Shown piece by piece: positions 1 to 8,029 of a DNA stretch of 62,396 bases. A program made the translations under genes and the position numbers. The first letter of the stretch is position 1, and each line of letters begins with the position of its first letter. The notes beneath the pieces were generated by a model, which worked only from the letters and a program-made list of their open reading frames with translations, was not told the DNA's origin and made no database searches. This DNA comes from Erysipelotrichaceae bacterium (GTDB taxonomy: Bacteria; Bacillota_I; Bacilli_A; Erysipelotrichales; Erysipelotrichaceae): positions 1-62,396 of the forward strand of contig JAFWGU010000005.1 of NCBI GenBank assembly GCA_017512285.1, in the 5' to 3' direction.

Positions 1-699
1 GTGATGGTGATGATGGTGCTCATGATCGTGATCATGGTGATGATGTTCATGTAAGTCTTCGTGGTCATGATCATGGTCATCCTCGTCTTCATCATCTTCC
101 TCAAACTCAGGCAGGATGTCTCCGCCGTTTACGATAACATCCAGCAGTTCTTCGATCGGATATTCAGCAATCGGGCTGTCAAGGATCTCAGCGTCTTCAT
201 TGAGTTCTCTGACAAGTTCCCTAGCCTCTTCTATCTTCTTTTCATCAGCGACGTCAACATGAGAAAGAATGATGGCATTGGCTGCCTTCACCTGGTCATT
301 GAAATATTCACCGAAGTTCTGATGATATTTGCGGCATGTCTTGACGTCAACAATGCAGATGTGTGATACGATCCTGAAGTCATCATCAGCTTTGATGACG
401 TTGATGATCTCGGAAAGCTTGCCTACGCCTGACGGTTCAATGATCAGGTCAGTTACTTCCATGTCCTCGATCTCTTCCAGTGCTTCCTCAAAGTCACCCT
501 GCAGGCTGCAGCAGATGCAGCCATTGTTTATCTCTCTTACGGCCAGATTCTTGCTGAAGAAGGCGCTGTCGACACCAACTTCACCGAATTCATTCTCAAG
601 TAACATTACCTTCTCAAACTTCTTTTCAGATAACAGTTTCTGAATGAACGTTGTCTTTCCGGCTCCCAAGAATCCTGAAACGATATATACGTTAATCAT
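1..699 (-). CDS. CobW/P47K-family GTPase with His-rich region (3' end cut by window)
   Basis: COG0523 G3E GTPase, a family of metallochaperones that insert or traffic metals such as zinc or cobalt. Read on the minus strand from the ATG at 699, the protein begins MINVYIVSGFLGAGKTTFIQ, so the Walker A GxxGxGKTT lies at about residues 9-17. The family CxCC metal motif follows (NNGCICCSLQGD, about residue 62), then an EPSG switch. After an acidic stretch, the visible C-terminal part becomes a His/Asp/Glu run (HDHDHEDLHEHHHDHDHEHH), typical of zinc-binding members. An AGGAGTG ribosome site precedes the start. The stop lies outside the window, so the C-terminal CobW_C domain, if present, is not seen. 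The family is certain; the metal is inferred. Confidence 0.93.
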   Translation of the reverse strand, partial: MINVYIVSGFLGAGKTTFIQKLLSEKKFEKVMLLENEFGEVGVDSAFFSKNLAVREINNGCICCSLQGDFEEALEEIEDMEVTDLIIEPSGVGKLSEIINVIKADDDFRIVSHICIVDVKTCRKYHQNFGEYFNDQVKAANAIILSHVDVADEKKIEEARELVRELNEDAEILDSPIAEYPIEELLDVIVNGGDILPEFEEDDEDEDDHDHDHEDLHEHHHHDHDHEHHHHHH

Positions 700-835
700 A
701 ATAAATCACTCCTGTCTACATACATTCAACGGAATATTCCCACATTCCTCTTTTATATTATCACAGTTGTCAAATGTTGGTATGCCGATAACCCTTCAAA
801 AAACACTGAAAAAAAACGACATGTTTAATATACTT

Positions 836-864
836 TTGATTATGGCGTCAAAATATTATAAAAT
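836..864 (+). promoter_or_regulatory. Putative sigma-A promoter of the phospholipase-like gene
   Basis: TTGATT (836-841), a 17-bp spacer and TAAAAT (859-864) lie about 35 bases before the ATG at 898, in an AT-rich gap between divergent genes. The CAGGAGA ribosome site is at 883-889. This is a consensus match only. Confidence 0.45.
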
Positions 865-897
865 TATTAGTGGAATTGTATTCAGGAGAATAATCAT

Positions 898-1749
898 ATG
901 CCTACAACCTATGCTCACTGGAGATTTGGTGACAGAGTAAAGAGAACCCTGTCATTGGACACAGAAGCGATAATAGATAAATATCGTGAACTTTATGACA
1001 TCGGCGTTCACGGGCCGGACCTTTTTTTCTACTACGACTGTCTGAAGAAGGAAAACCTCTTCAGCTTCGGATCAAAGCTCCATGACTGTTCAATGAGGTC
1101 ATTGCTGGAGCAGTTCAGAGATCCTTATCTTAAGTCCGATAACCGTCAGGCTTCGCTTGCCTACATTCTGGGATTTGTCTCCCATTTCACTCTCGATTCA
1201 TACTGTCACAGCTACATCGAGATGAAGAAGGAAAAGGAAGGTCCTTCACATAACAAGATCGAATCTCAGTATGACCGCCATCTGCTGCTGATTGACGGCA
1301 AGGACCCTAACCGAACCAGAGTCGCAGATACGATAAAGGCCTCTGAATTCAATGCACGGATCGTTCGCCAGTTCTTCAGCCAGTTCGATCAGAAGACGAT
1401 GTACAAGATCATTCATGACCAGCATTTCTATCTGACCCTTCTGAAGGATACCAATGACGTCAAGCGCTTTATTCTGACAACGGGAATGAAAGCCATGAAG
1501 CTGAATGACTTCCTTGATCTTCTGACGACCAAGGTTGATGAACCATCCTGTGAGAACTCCAACATGCGTCTTGACAAGCTGTTTGAGAAAGCTGCCCTGC
1601 ACTACCGTGCCCTGGCTGAAAATGCCATTGACTATCTGGAAAACGGTGCAGAGCTTGATCCATATTTTGAAAACGATTTTGCAGAGACGGATGACTACAT
1701 GAGCATTCCTCTCTACGATGCAAACAAGGAAAAGGACTACATTGTGTAG
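898..1749 (+). CDS. Zinc-dependent phospholipase C-like protein
   Basis: 283-residue protein resembling the zinc-dependent phospholipase C / S1-P1 nuclease superfamily (PF00882). It opens with TTYAHWRFGD (His7), followed by GVHGPD (His38, Asp41), His62, and the helix GFVSHFTLDSYCHSYIE holding His96, Asp100 and His104. These are the expected zinc-ligand clusters of that fold. No signal peptide is visible, so the enzyme is probably cytoplasmic, as are many short Bacillota members whose substrates are not known. It has its own promoter and is followed after 32 bases by the MFS gene, so the two may be co-transcribed. Family call is good; phospholipase activity is unproven. Confidence 0.8.
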   Translation: MPTTYAHWRFGDRVKRTLSLDTEAIIDKYRELYDIGVHGPDLFFYYDCLKKENLFSFGSKLHDCSMRSLLEQFRDPYLKSDNRQASLAYILGFVSHFTLDSYCHSYIEMKKEKEGPSHNKIESQYDRHLLLIDGKDPNRTRVADTIKASEFNARIVRQFFSQFDQKTMYKIIHDQHFYLTLLKDTNDVKRFILTTGMKAMKLNDFLDLLTTKVDEPSCENSNMRLDKLFEKAALHYRALAENAIDYLENGAELDPYFENDFAETDDYMSIPLYDANKEKDYIV

Positions 1750-1781
1750 TCCTGGATAAATAAATAAAGGAGATTATAAAC

Positions 1782-3053
1782 ATGTTTAAGAATCTTACGA
1801 AAACCGAGAAGGCCTGGGTACTGTATGACGTAGGTAACTCAGCATTTACCATGCTGGCCTGCTCACTGATCCCTATCTGGTTCAAGGACCTGGCCATTGG
1901 CACGGCTCCCGGTCAGATCAATGGTGACCAGGCAACTGCCTACTATTCAATTGCGATTTCCATCGTAACCGTAGTAGTTGCCCTGATCGGACCCCTTACA
2001 GGTGCCCTTGCTGACCACAAGGACAGAAAGAAGATCTTCTTCACGACTACCGTTGCCTTAGGCGTAATCGGCTGCATCATTAATGGCTTTGCCACAAGCT
2101 GGGTAGCCTTCATTGTCATCTACGTTCTGACTAAGATTGCTTACAGTACGTCTCTGACGATCTATGACTCCATGCTTAATGACGTTACGACCGAAGACAG
2201 AATGGATGAAGTGTCATCCTACGGCTATGCCTGGGGTTACATCGGTTCATGTCTGCCATTCATCATCGCCATGGTAGCCTACATCTTGTCAGGCGGACTC
2301 AAGGAAAGCCTGATGCTGTTTTCACCATTTGTGGGAAAGATCATCGGTTTCGGTGTCACCGGCATCTGGTGGCTCATTGTTACCCTGCCTCTGATCAAGA
2401 ACTACAATCAGGTTAACTACGTAAAGGCTGAACACGGAGAAATCGGTAAGGTTTTCGGTAAGATCCTGCAGACATTCAAGAAGATATTCGTAACGGACAA
2501 GAAAGTCCTTCTGTTCCTGATCGCCTTCTTCCTGTACATTGACGGTGTCGGAACGATCATTGATAACTGCATCAACATCGGTACAGACTTAGGCTTACCG
2601 ACAGTTGGTCAGGTAGTATTCCTGCTGGCAACTCAGGTCGTTGCTTTCGGCGGTTCACTGGTATTTGCCAAGCTGTCAAAGAAGTATGATACGGTACCTC
2701 TGATTCTGGTATGCATCGTTGGCTATTTTGCCGTATGTATCTACGCTCTGTTCCTTAAGACACTGCTAGACTTTGGTATCCTGGCCTTTGGCGTTGGCTG
2801 TTTCCAGGGTTCAATTCAGTCATTATCAAGAAGCTACTACTCAAAGATCATTCCTGCTGAGAACTCAGGTGAATACTTCGGCATCTATGACATCTTCTCA
2901 AAGGGTGCCTCATTCCTCGGTTCAGCAGTCATCGCTGCTGTCAAGCTGGCTGGCGGAACGATCAACATCGCTGTTGCTTCAATCTCCGTATTCTTCGCCT
3001 TAGGCTTCGTCTTCCTGAAACTGGCAGACAAGCAGCCGGCAAGAAACAGATAA
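1782..3053 (+). CDS. MFS transporter, UMF1/Atg22-like family
   Basis: 423-residue membrane carrier of about 12 helices. The start MFKNLTKTEKAWVLYDVGNS is characteristic of UMF1 (unknown major facilitator) / vacuole effluxer Atg22-like proteins (PF11700), where the DVGNSAF motif leads into helix 1. The MFS loop signature ALADHKDRKKIFF lies near residue 75. Eukaryotic Atg22 exports amino acids from vacuoles; bacterial substrates are unknown. The AAAGGAG site at about 1766-1772 fixes the start. It lies downstream of the phospholipase-like gene and is closed by a bidirectional terminator shared with the convergent gene. Confidence 0.88.
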   Translation: MFKNLTKTEKAWVLYDVGNSAFTMLACSLIPIWFKDLAIGTAPGQINGDQATAYYSIAISIVTVVVALIGPLTGALADHKDRKKIFFTTTVALGVIGCIINGFATSWVAFIVIYVLTKIAYSTSLTIYDSMLNDVTTEDRMDEVSSYGYAWGYIGSCLPFIIAMVAYILSGGLKESLMLFSPFVGKIIGFGVTGIWWLIVTLPLIKNYNQVNYVKAEHGEIGKVFGKILQTFKKIFVTDKKVLLFLIAFFLYIDGVGTIIDNCINIGTDLGLPTVGQVVFLLATQVVAFGGSLVFAKLSKKYDTVPLILVCIVGYFAVCIYALFLKTLLDFGILAFGVGCFQGSIQSLSRSYYSKIIPAENSGEYFGIYDIFSKGASFLGSAVIAAVKLAGGTINIAVASISVFFALGFVFLKLADKQPARNR

Positions 3054-3068
3054 TATAAGCATTTTAAA

Positions 3069-3100
3069 GGGCTGGTCATCCAGCCCTATTTTCATTTTTT
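3069..3100. terminator. Bidirectional terminator between convergent genes
   Basis: GGGCTGG (3069-3075), TCAT loop, CCAGCCC (3080-3086), then a T-rich tail on the plus strand. A-rich sequence on the other side supports use by the minus-strand unit ending at 3100 as well. Confidence 0.85.
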
Positions 3101-3501
3101 CATTCCCAGTTTCCCAGGGTAAACAGCAGATAGAATTCCCTGAACTTTGCCAAAAACATGTCCTCAGTAATGTAGAATATGGCCCAGTTGTCAGCGGAAT
3201 CAAAGAATTCATCATCTTCAATTTCCAGCACCTTCTCACACTTGCCGAAATGCCGTTCCATCATTTCAACTACATCGCTCTTTCCCATCCAGGCTTCAAG
3301 TTTCTCCGTCAGTGACATTCCACTGGGAACAAGAGCCTTCCTGGGCAGTTTCTGCTTTGTGTGTTCTTCGATTTCCTTGAGCGTTCTGAAAAGATTGACA
3401 GTCGCATTGCTGTAACTGATTGTCTTTGACTGTCTGCATGCATACTCTATCAGACCGCGGGCATACCCGTCATAGTAGGCATAATATGTTTCAGGTTTCA
3501 T
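3100..3501 (-). CDS. Hypothetical protein, last gene of the esterase/cyclo-ligase operon
   Basis: 133 residues, not recognised. I place the start at the ATG at 3501 (MKPETYYAYYDGYARG), because GAGGTGG sits 5 bases upstream; an in-frame GTG at 3510 overlaps that site. The protein is aromatic- and acid-rich with a predicted soluble helical composition, ending in FREFYLLFTLGNWE. No signal peptide or membrane segment is evident. It follows the 5-formyl-THF cyclo-ligase by 26 bases on the same strand and ends at the shared terminator, so it is probably the last gene of that operon. No function is proposed. Confidence 0.7.
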   Translation of the reverse strand: MKPETYYAYYDGYARGLIEYACRQSKTISYSNATVNLFRTLKEIEEHTKQKLPRKALVPSGMSLTEKLEAWMGKSDVVEMMERHFGKCEKVLEIEDDEFFDSADNWAIFYITEDMFLAKFREFYLLFTLGNWE

Positions 3502-3527
3502 TGTTTCCACCTCACAATATCATTTTA

Positions 3528-4067
3528 CTACAATAAATAATCATTTTTCTCAGTGATTACTGCCGGCATGAAGAGGTCATTATCGTCCATTTCAATGTCA
3601 TTCAGGATGTTTTCCTCAAAGCAGAGACAGAAGACCTTTCCTTCGGCTCTTTTCAGAAAGCGGTCATAGTACCCTCTGCCATGTCCCAGCCTCTCACCTC
3701 TTTTGCCTGCAGCCACGCAGGGAATGATCATGAGATCAAAGGACAATGAAGTTTCTCCCACATTTACAGGCTCCCTGATTCCAAAACGACTGATTTCAAG
3801 TTCATCTGTGGAATGTATTCTCACTGCCAGCATTTCACTTTTATTGATGCACTTAGGAACATAGACCTTCTTGGACTTTAGAGCTTCGCTGATAATTATA
3901 TCCGTTGAAGGTTCACCGGCAGTTGACAGGTAACAGAAAACTGAGTCAGCTTCTCTGTATTGTCTGGAATCAATTACCTTCCGCGCAATGATACTCCCTG
4001 CCCTCATCACGTAATCATCAGGGAGTTTTCTTTCCTTGATAAGCTTTCTCAGTTCTTTCTTGTTCAT
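3528..4067 (-). CDS. 5-formyltetrahydrofolate cyclo-ligase
   Basis: 179 residues, full length for the 5-FCL / YgfA family (PF01812). These enzymes use ATP to convert 5-formyl-THF back to 5,10-methenyl-THF. The N-terminal MNKKELRKLIKERK is typical, FCYLSTAGEPST (45-55) is the substrate loop region, and the C-terminal RLGHGRGYYDRFL (126-138) is the family signature for ATP binding. Its start is one base from the stop of the upstream carboxylesterase, so translation is coupled. The folate link to the fhs-fchA-folD operon 46 kb away is metabolic only. Confidence 0.93.
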   Translation of the reverse strand: MNKKELRKLIKERKLPDDYVMRAGSIIARKVIDSRQYREADSVFCYLSTAGEPSTDIIISEALKSKKVYVPKCINKSEMLAVRIHSTDELEISRFGIREPVNVGETSLSFDLMIIPCVAAGKRGERLGHGRGYYDRFLKRAEGKVFCLCFEENILNDIEMDDNDLFMPAVITEKNDYLL

Positions 4068-4068
4068 T

Positions 4069-5475
4069 TCAGTATTCTTTCAGAATTTCTTCAGTTAGCA
4101 ACTCCAGTTTACCACAAAGATCCGCGTTAAAGTCATGCATTGCACATTCATCAGCATCAAGCTTCATGGCAAGCCTCTCACCAGCTTTAAACGGCTTCCA
4201 CTCAGGAAGTCCAGGCTGATTTGGATCACCGGTCCTGGCAAACTGAGCCCAGTATTTCTGCATGGTTTCTGACAGTTTCCAGTCATTAAGATCATACGGT
4301 CTCCAGCTGCCGTCAAGCGTACCGAACTGATAGCGGTTATCGCATGAGTGCGGTACACCGGCATTATCACCCGGCTGCTGTCTGGCAAAGACATACATGA
4401 ATACTGGCTTTCTGCCATTTTCATACTGTCTGATTCCAAGTGCCATGGCCTGAGATACCAGATTTGATCCGAACATCGGTTTCTTTTCATTAGCCCCCTC
4501 ATCAACCGTGCAGCCAATGATAATGTCAATGTCATTGAAACTGCCGTTATACAGTGTTCTGTCGATATCTTCAGGTATTACATACCCATCCGTATAAAGA
4601 TTGAAACCGTCAAAGAAACCTAACTTGTCATTTGCGTCTCTCAGAACTTCCCATTTCAGCTTTCTCATCTCAGCAATGCTGGAACAGTTAAGGGATTGCA
4701 TCAGCTCTAACCCCATTTTTTCCTGCTTTTCTCTGGAGAAATCAGCCATTATCGAGCCTATTCCCCCGGCTGACTGTACGGAAATCCTTCTTACCATGTC
4801 TCTGGACAGCGGTGAACAGGCAAGTGCCAGTGAACAGCGTCCGCCGGCAGACTGGCCGAATACCGTAATGTTATCCGGATCACCGCCGAAACCTTCTATG
4901 TTTTCATATACCCATTTCAAAGCCTGGATCTGGTCCATGATTCCATAGTTTCCTGAAGTGTCATATCCGCTTTCCCTGGCCAGTTCAGGATGTACGAAGA
5001 AGCCGAATATGTTAAGTCTGTAGGTAACTGATATGAGAATACAGCCATTCTTACAGAAGTTATCCCCGCAGTATTCGTAATCCGATCCATACCACTGCTG
5101 CAGACCGCCGCCATGAATGTAGATCATTACCGGCAGCCTGTCTTCTTTGCTTTCTGCAGGTGTATATATATTCAGATAAAGGCAGTCCTCACTCATATTT
5201 GGAGGATATGGATAGTTTTTGATTTTTATGTATGGATGCTCACTGTCATCAGTCACATCATCAGTGGCGCTGCTCCACCTGTCAAACTGGGCACAGGCAT
5301 CGCCATATCTGTCACACAGTCTGACGCCTTCCCACTTTTCCGGTTCTTCAGGAGCCTTCCAGCGCAGGTCACCTACCGGAGGCTTTGCGTAAGGAACTCC
5401 TCTGAACAGCGAGTATCCGGCGTTGGACCTGACAGCTTTGAGAATTCCATATCTGGTATTAACAAGTTCGATCAT
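4069..5475 (-). CDS. Type-B carboxylesterase
   Basis: 468 residues, carboxylesterase/lipase family (PF00135). Visible landmarks are FRGVPYAKPPVGDLRW at 24-39, SEDCLYLNIYTP at 95-106, the oxyanion loop HGGG at 121-124, the nucleophile elbow GQSAGG with Ser209, and His376 in GVPHSCD. No signal peptide, so intracellular hydrolysis of an imported ester is likely. The ATGA overlap with the stop of the upstream hydrolase (5472) and the one-base gap to the cyclo-ligase make a coupled unit. It is a paralogue of the 17230-18819 gene. The natural ester is unknown. Confidence 0.92.
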   Translation of the reverse strand: MIELVNTRYGILKAVRSNAGYSLFRGVPYAKPPVGDLRWKAPEEPEKWEGVRLCDRYGDACAQFDRWSSATDDVTDDSEHPYIKIKNYPYPPNMSEDCLYLNIYTPAESKEDRLPVMIYIHGGGLQQWYGSDYEYCGDNFCKNGCILISVTYRLNIFGFFVHPELARESGYDTSGNYGIMDQIQALKWVYENIEGFGGDPDNITVFGQSAGGRCSLALACSPLSRDMVRRISVQSAGGIGSIMADFSREKQEKMGLELMQSLNCSSIAEMRKLKWEVLRDANDKLGFFDGFNLYTDGYVIPEDIDRTLYNGSFNDIDIIIGCTVDEGANEKKPMFGSNLVSQAMALGIRQYENGRKPVFMYVFARQQPGDNAGVPHSCDNRYQFGTLDGSWRPYDLNDWKLSETMQKYWAQFARTGDPNQPGLPEWKPFKAGERLAMKLDADECAMHDFNADLCGKLELLTEEILKEY

Positions 5476-6434
5476 ACTAACTTTTCAAGCCAGTCACAGC
5501 ACATGTCAGCCCACTTGGTAACATGCGGGATATCCATGGCCAGATCATTGTGCCCGTCAGCCAGAGCCAGACCATGTACGCCTTCCGGGAACAGATGCAT
5601 TTCAAATGGAATGCCTACAGCCGTCAGAGCCTGTCCAAGCGTAAAGGAATGACGCGGGTCATCACTGTTGGTCTGCCAGATGAAGAACGGCGGTGTTTCT
5701 CTTGTTATGTTAACTTCCGGAGCAAAGTAAATCAGTTCTTCCTTATTTCCGACGAACGGATTTCTGGTAAAGTCTGCGAACGGATCAGCGAAGAATCCAC
5801 CCGGTAATCCGGCAAACGCAAAGGCTCCATAACCTAATACGGCACCGTCAGGACGGCAGGATTCTCTTTCAACGGGATCTTCCGCATCCTTGTTGCCATA
5901 GTCAAAGTGAGTTGCGACATTGCCCGAGAGCATGCCTCCGGCAGAGAAGCCCATGCATACGACCTTTTCGGTAACATTCAGTTCATCCTTACGGTTTCTG
6001 ATCAGTCTGATGGCTCTCTGGATGTCATGCAAGGCATCCATTCTGCCGTACGGCTGTAATCTGTAGGTCAGAATGGCGGTATTGAAGCCCCTGTCGGCGA
6101 AGTACTTGGCTACGTTGAAGCCTTCACAGCCTGTTCTGGACTGGAAGCCGCCGCCGCAGGCAACGATTACCGTTCCCCTTTTCTCTTTGCAGTTCTGACC
6201 GGGAACGAATATGATCGACGGTTCGATCTGCAGTGGCGCTCTGTCATCCCAGCCCGGAGTCTGTCCTTCAGGCCACAATGGAATTGCTTCAAATCTCTTA
6301 ACAGCTTCGTTCCAGGTCTTGAGGTTCTGTTCCAGATTAAATGAACCGTCCGGATTGCGGTGCTTTGAAACATTGATTATGACTGCGTCTTCCGCAACGA
6401 CTTTCTTCAGTTCTTCATAGTTATTCTGATACAT
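5472..6434 (-). CDS. Alpha/beta hydrolase (acetyl-esterase-like, COG0657 type)
   Basis: 320 residues from the ATG at 6434, chosen because AAGGAG lies 7-8 bases upstream; an ATG further upstream at 6470 overlaps the terminator stem of the preceding gene. The fold landmarks are VACGGGF (a CGGG variant of the oxyanion HGGG, about 92-98), YRLQPYG, the nucleophile elbow GFSAGG with Ser164, and a late His in EGVHGLALADG. This resembles BD-FAE/acetyl xylan esterase-like alpha/beta-hydrolase-3 proteins. No export signal. First gene of the 6434-3100 operon. Likely removes small acyl groups from a sugar or glycoside; that substrate is inferred from context. Confidence 0.85.
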   Translation of the reverse strand: MYQNNYEELKKVVAEDAVIINVSKHRNPDGSFNLEQNLKTWNEAVKRFEAIPLWPEGQTPGWDDRAPLQIEPSIIFVPGQNCKEKRGTVIVACGGGFQSRTGCEGFNVAKYFADRGFNTAILTYRLQPYGRMDALHDIQRAIRLIRNRKDELNVTEKVVCMGFSAGGMLSGNVATHFDYGNKDAEDPVERESCRPDGAVLGYGAFAFAGLPGGFFADPFADFTRNPFVGNKEELIYFAPEVNITRETPPFFIWQTNSDDPRHSFTLGQALTAVGIPFEMHLFPEGVHGLALADGHNDLAMDIPHVTKWADMCCDWLEKLV

Positions 6435-6452
6435 GATATTTCTCCTTATCTT

Positions 6453-6484
6453 AAAAAAGTCCATGCCCATATCCGGGCATGGAC
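6453..6484 (-). terminator. Terminator of the UgpC-like ATPase gene
   Basis: GTCCATGCCC (6459-6468), loop of six, GGGCATGGAC (6475-6484), a 10-bp perfect stem. On the minus strand it is followed by TTTTTT. It lies between the ATPase stop (6501) and the next gene start (6434), so the esterase operon needs its own promoter or readthrough. Confidence 0.9.
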
Positions 6485-6500
6485 TAGATATTGTTCTTAA

Positions 6501-7703
6501 TTAAATCAGATTCTCTTCTGTCTTGGCATCGAATACATGGATCAATGTCGGAGAGAAGTTGAATGAGATCTTCTTGCCCAGTGATACTCTGTCAAGATCA
6601 AGGTTAGCCGTAGGAATGACGGCTACGATGTCATCACCATTGAGGTTGATGTGCAGATGTACTTCACTGCCCATCATTTCTGATACTTCAATGACACCTG
6701 TGAATCCATCATCAGCCAGTTCAATGTGAACAGGTCTTACGCCGACTACTGTTTCGATCTCAGGCTGGTTCTTTTCCTTGAGAGTCTTCTGATGCTTTTC
6801 ATCAAGCTTGATGTCACGGTTCTGGATCGTTACATAGTACTCACCGTCAACCTTCTTCAGCGGTACGTTGTGGAAGAAGTTGATCTGAGGTGTGCCGATG
6901 AAGCCGGCAACGAATTCGTTAACAGGATGATTGAATACTTCCTGAGGTGTACCTACCTGCTGGATGAAGCCATCCTTCATGACGACGATTCTGTCACCTA
7001 AGGTCATGGCTTCAATCTGGTCATGAGTTACGTATACGAATGTCGTATCGATCTTCTGACGCAGTCTGATGATTTCTGAACGCATCTGGCCACGCAGCTT
7101 GGCGTCCAGGTTACTTAAAGGTTCGTCCATCAGAATGACCTGTGGCTGTCTGACGATGGCACGGCCGATGGCAACTCTCTGTCTCTGGCCACCTGACAAT
7201 GCCTTTGGCAGACGGTCAAGGATCTGGGTGATCTCCAGTGTCTTGGCTGCTTCACGAACCTTGCGGTCGATCTCATCCTTTGGAACCTTGGCAAGTTTCA
7301 GTGAGAATGCCATGTTGTCATAAACAGTCATGTGCGGATACAGAGAATAGTTCTGGAATACCATTGCGATGTTACGGTCTCTTGGAGCGATGTTGTTTGA
7401 ATATACATCTCCAATATAGAGTTCACCTTCAGTGATCTCTTCCAGACCGGCGATCATACGCAGCGTTGTTGACTTGCCGCATCCTGAAGGACCGACGAGT
7501 ACGACGAATTCCTTGTCCTTGATGAACAGGTTGAATGACTGAACGGCTACAACACCTTCATCGGTGATCTGCAGATTCGGGACAAAACCTTCCTCTGGTG
7601 CCTGTTCCTGGGCCTTCTTCTTGGCCTTCTTCTTGTTGGACTTGATTTCCTCTGCTGTGATTGGATAGATCTTCTTGATGTTTTTAAGTGTAATACTTGA
7701 CAT
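6501..7703 (-). CDS. ABC sugar transporter ATP-binding protein (UgpC/MsmK type) with Lys-rich N-terminal insertion
   Basis: 400-residue ATPase that energises carbohydrate importers, often shared by several of them. Walker A GPSGCGKST at 71-79, Q-loop VFQNYSLYPHMTV, signature LSGGQRQRVAIGRA, Walker B VILMDEPLSNLDAKLR, H-loop VYVTHDQ, then a C-terminal TOBE/MOBE regulatory domain. Between the first strand (ITLKNIKKIYP) and the A-loop, residues about 15-50 form an extra Lys/Glu-rich segment absent from textbook MsmX. No permease or binding protein is adjacent, which fits a multi-importer ATPase. The ATG has no convincing ribosome site; see the leader ORF. Terminated by the hairpin at 6453-6484. 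Confidence 0.93.
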   Translation of the reverse strand: MSSITLKNIKKIYPITAEEIKSNKKKAKKKAQEQAPEEGFVPNLQITDEGVVAVQSFNLFIKDKEFVVLVGPSGCGKSTTLRMIAGLEEITEGELYIGDVYSNNIAPRDRNIAMVFQNYSLYPHMTVYDNMAFSLKLAKVPKDEIDRKVREAAKTLEITQILDRLPKALSGGQRQRVAIGRAIVRQPQVILMDEPLSNLDAKLRGQMRSEIIRLRQKIDTTFVYVTHDQIEAMTLGDRIVVMKDGFIQQVGTPQEVFNHPVNEFVAGFIGTPQINFFHNVPLKKVDGEYYVTIQNRDIKLDEKHQKTLKEKNQPEIETVVGVRPVHIELADDGFTGVIEVSEMMGSEVHLHINLNGDDIVAVIPTANLDLDRVSLGKKISFNFSPTLIHVFDAKTEENLI

Positions 7704-7742
7704 TTGTTTTTGCTCTGACGTCAGGGCCTCCGCCCCTTGGTC

Positions 7743-7811
7743 TCATTCTGAACCGCCATTAAGATTCAGAACACTTTCAGCATGTCTCCACTGTGCTGAA
7801 CCGCGAGCCAC
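7743..7811 (-). CDS. Possible 22-residue leader peptide, in frame with the downstream ATPase
   Basis: A GTG at 7811 sits six bases after a perfect AGGAGG (7818-7823, minus strand). It opens a reading frame of 22 sense codons, (M)ARGSAQWRHAESVLNLNG plus GSE, ending at TGA 7743-7745. The frame is the same as that of the ATPase, and 13 further open codons join the TGA to the ATPase ATG, which itself lacks a good ribosome site. The ORF may be a regulatory leader peptide, a reinitiation device, or an N-terminal extension broken by the TGA. No family resemblance. Existence as a translated peptide is inferred from the ribosome site only. Confidence 0.5.
   Translation of the reverse strand: MARGSAQWRHAESVLNLNGGSE
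7746..7800 (-). promoter_or_regulatory. Two tandem hairpins in the ATPase leader
   Basis: TTCTGAA/TTCAGAA (7746-7752 with 7765-7771) and TTCAGCA/TGCTGAA (7776-7782 with 7794-7800) are inverted repeats inside the 22-codon leader ORF. The two units also share the word TGAACCGC, as if duplicated. Ribosome position on the leader ORF would decide which hairpin can form. Attenuation or translational control is inferred. Confidence 0.45.
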
Positions 7812-7868
7812 GGAATACCTCCTTTTCTTCTACCGCATTATTGGTGGAGAGCAGTATTTACCATCTAT

Positions 7869-7877
7869 ATTATGCCA
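7869..7877 (-). promoter_or_regulatory. Weak candidate extended -10 for the ATPase leader transcript
   Basis: On the minus strand TGGCATAAT lies about 60 bases upstream of the leader GTG, with no clear -35. The 7704-8029 gap (326 bases) otherwise holds the leader ORF, its hairpins and the promoter region of the divergent operon. Confidence 0.25.
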
Positions 7878-7990
7878 AAAGCCCCTTAACTTATTCTTGT
7901 AAATATGTAAACTCCGTTTCCAAAAATGGTGACAGAATAGAAAATTGTAAGTTGATGCGTCATTTTTGATTCCTTGGCTTTGCAATCATC

Positions 7991-7999
7991 TGCTATTCT
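7991..7999 (+). promoter_or_regulatory. Candidate extended -10 of the 8030-14992 operon
   Basis: TGCTATTCT about 30 bases upstream of the ATG at 8030; TTGGCT (7974-7979) is close but at a short 14-base spacing. The ribosome site GGAGG is at 8016-8020. Weak evidence. Confidence 0.35.
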
Positions 8000-8029
8000 A
8001 AAATCGGTACAGAACGGAGGATCATTATC

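Noticed and set aside
1-60. Tandem gat/gtg-rich stretch that looks like a simple repeat or array
   Set aside because: On the minus strand it is an open coding frame for the His/Asp-rich tail of the CobW protein.
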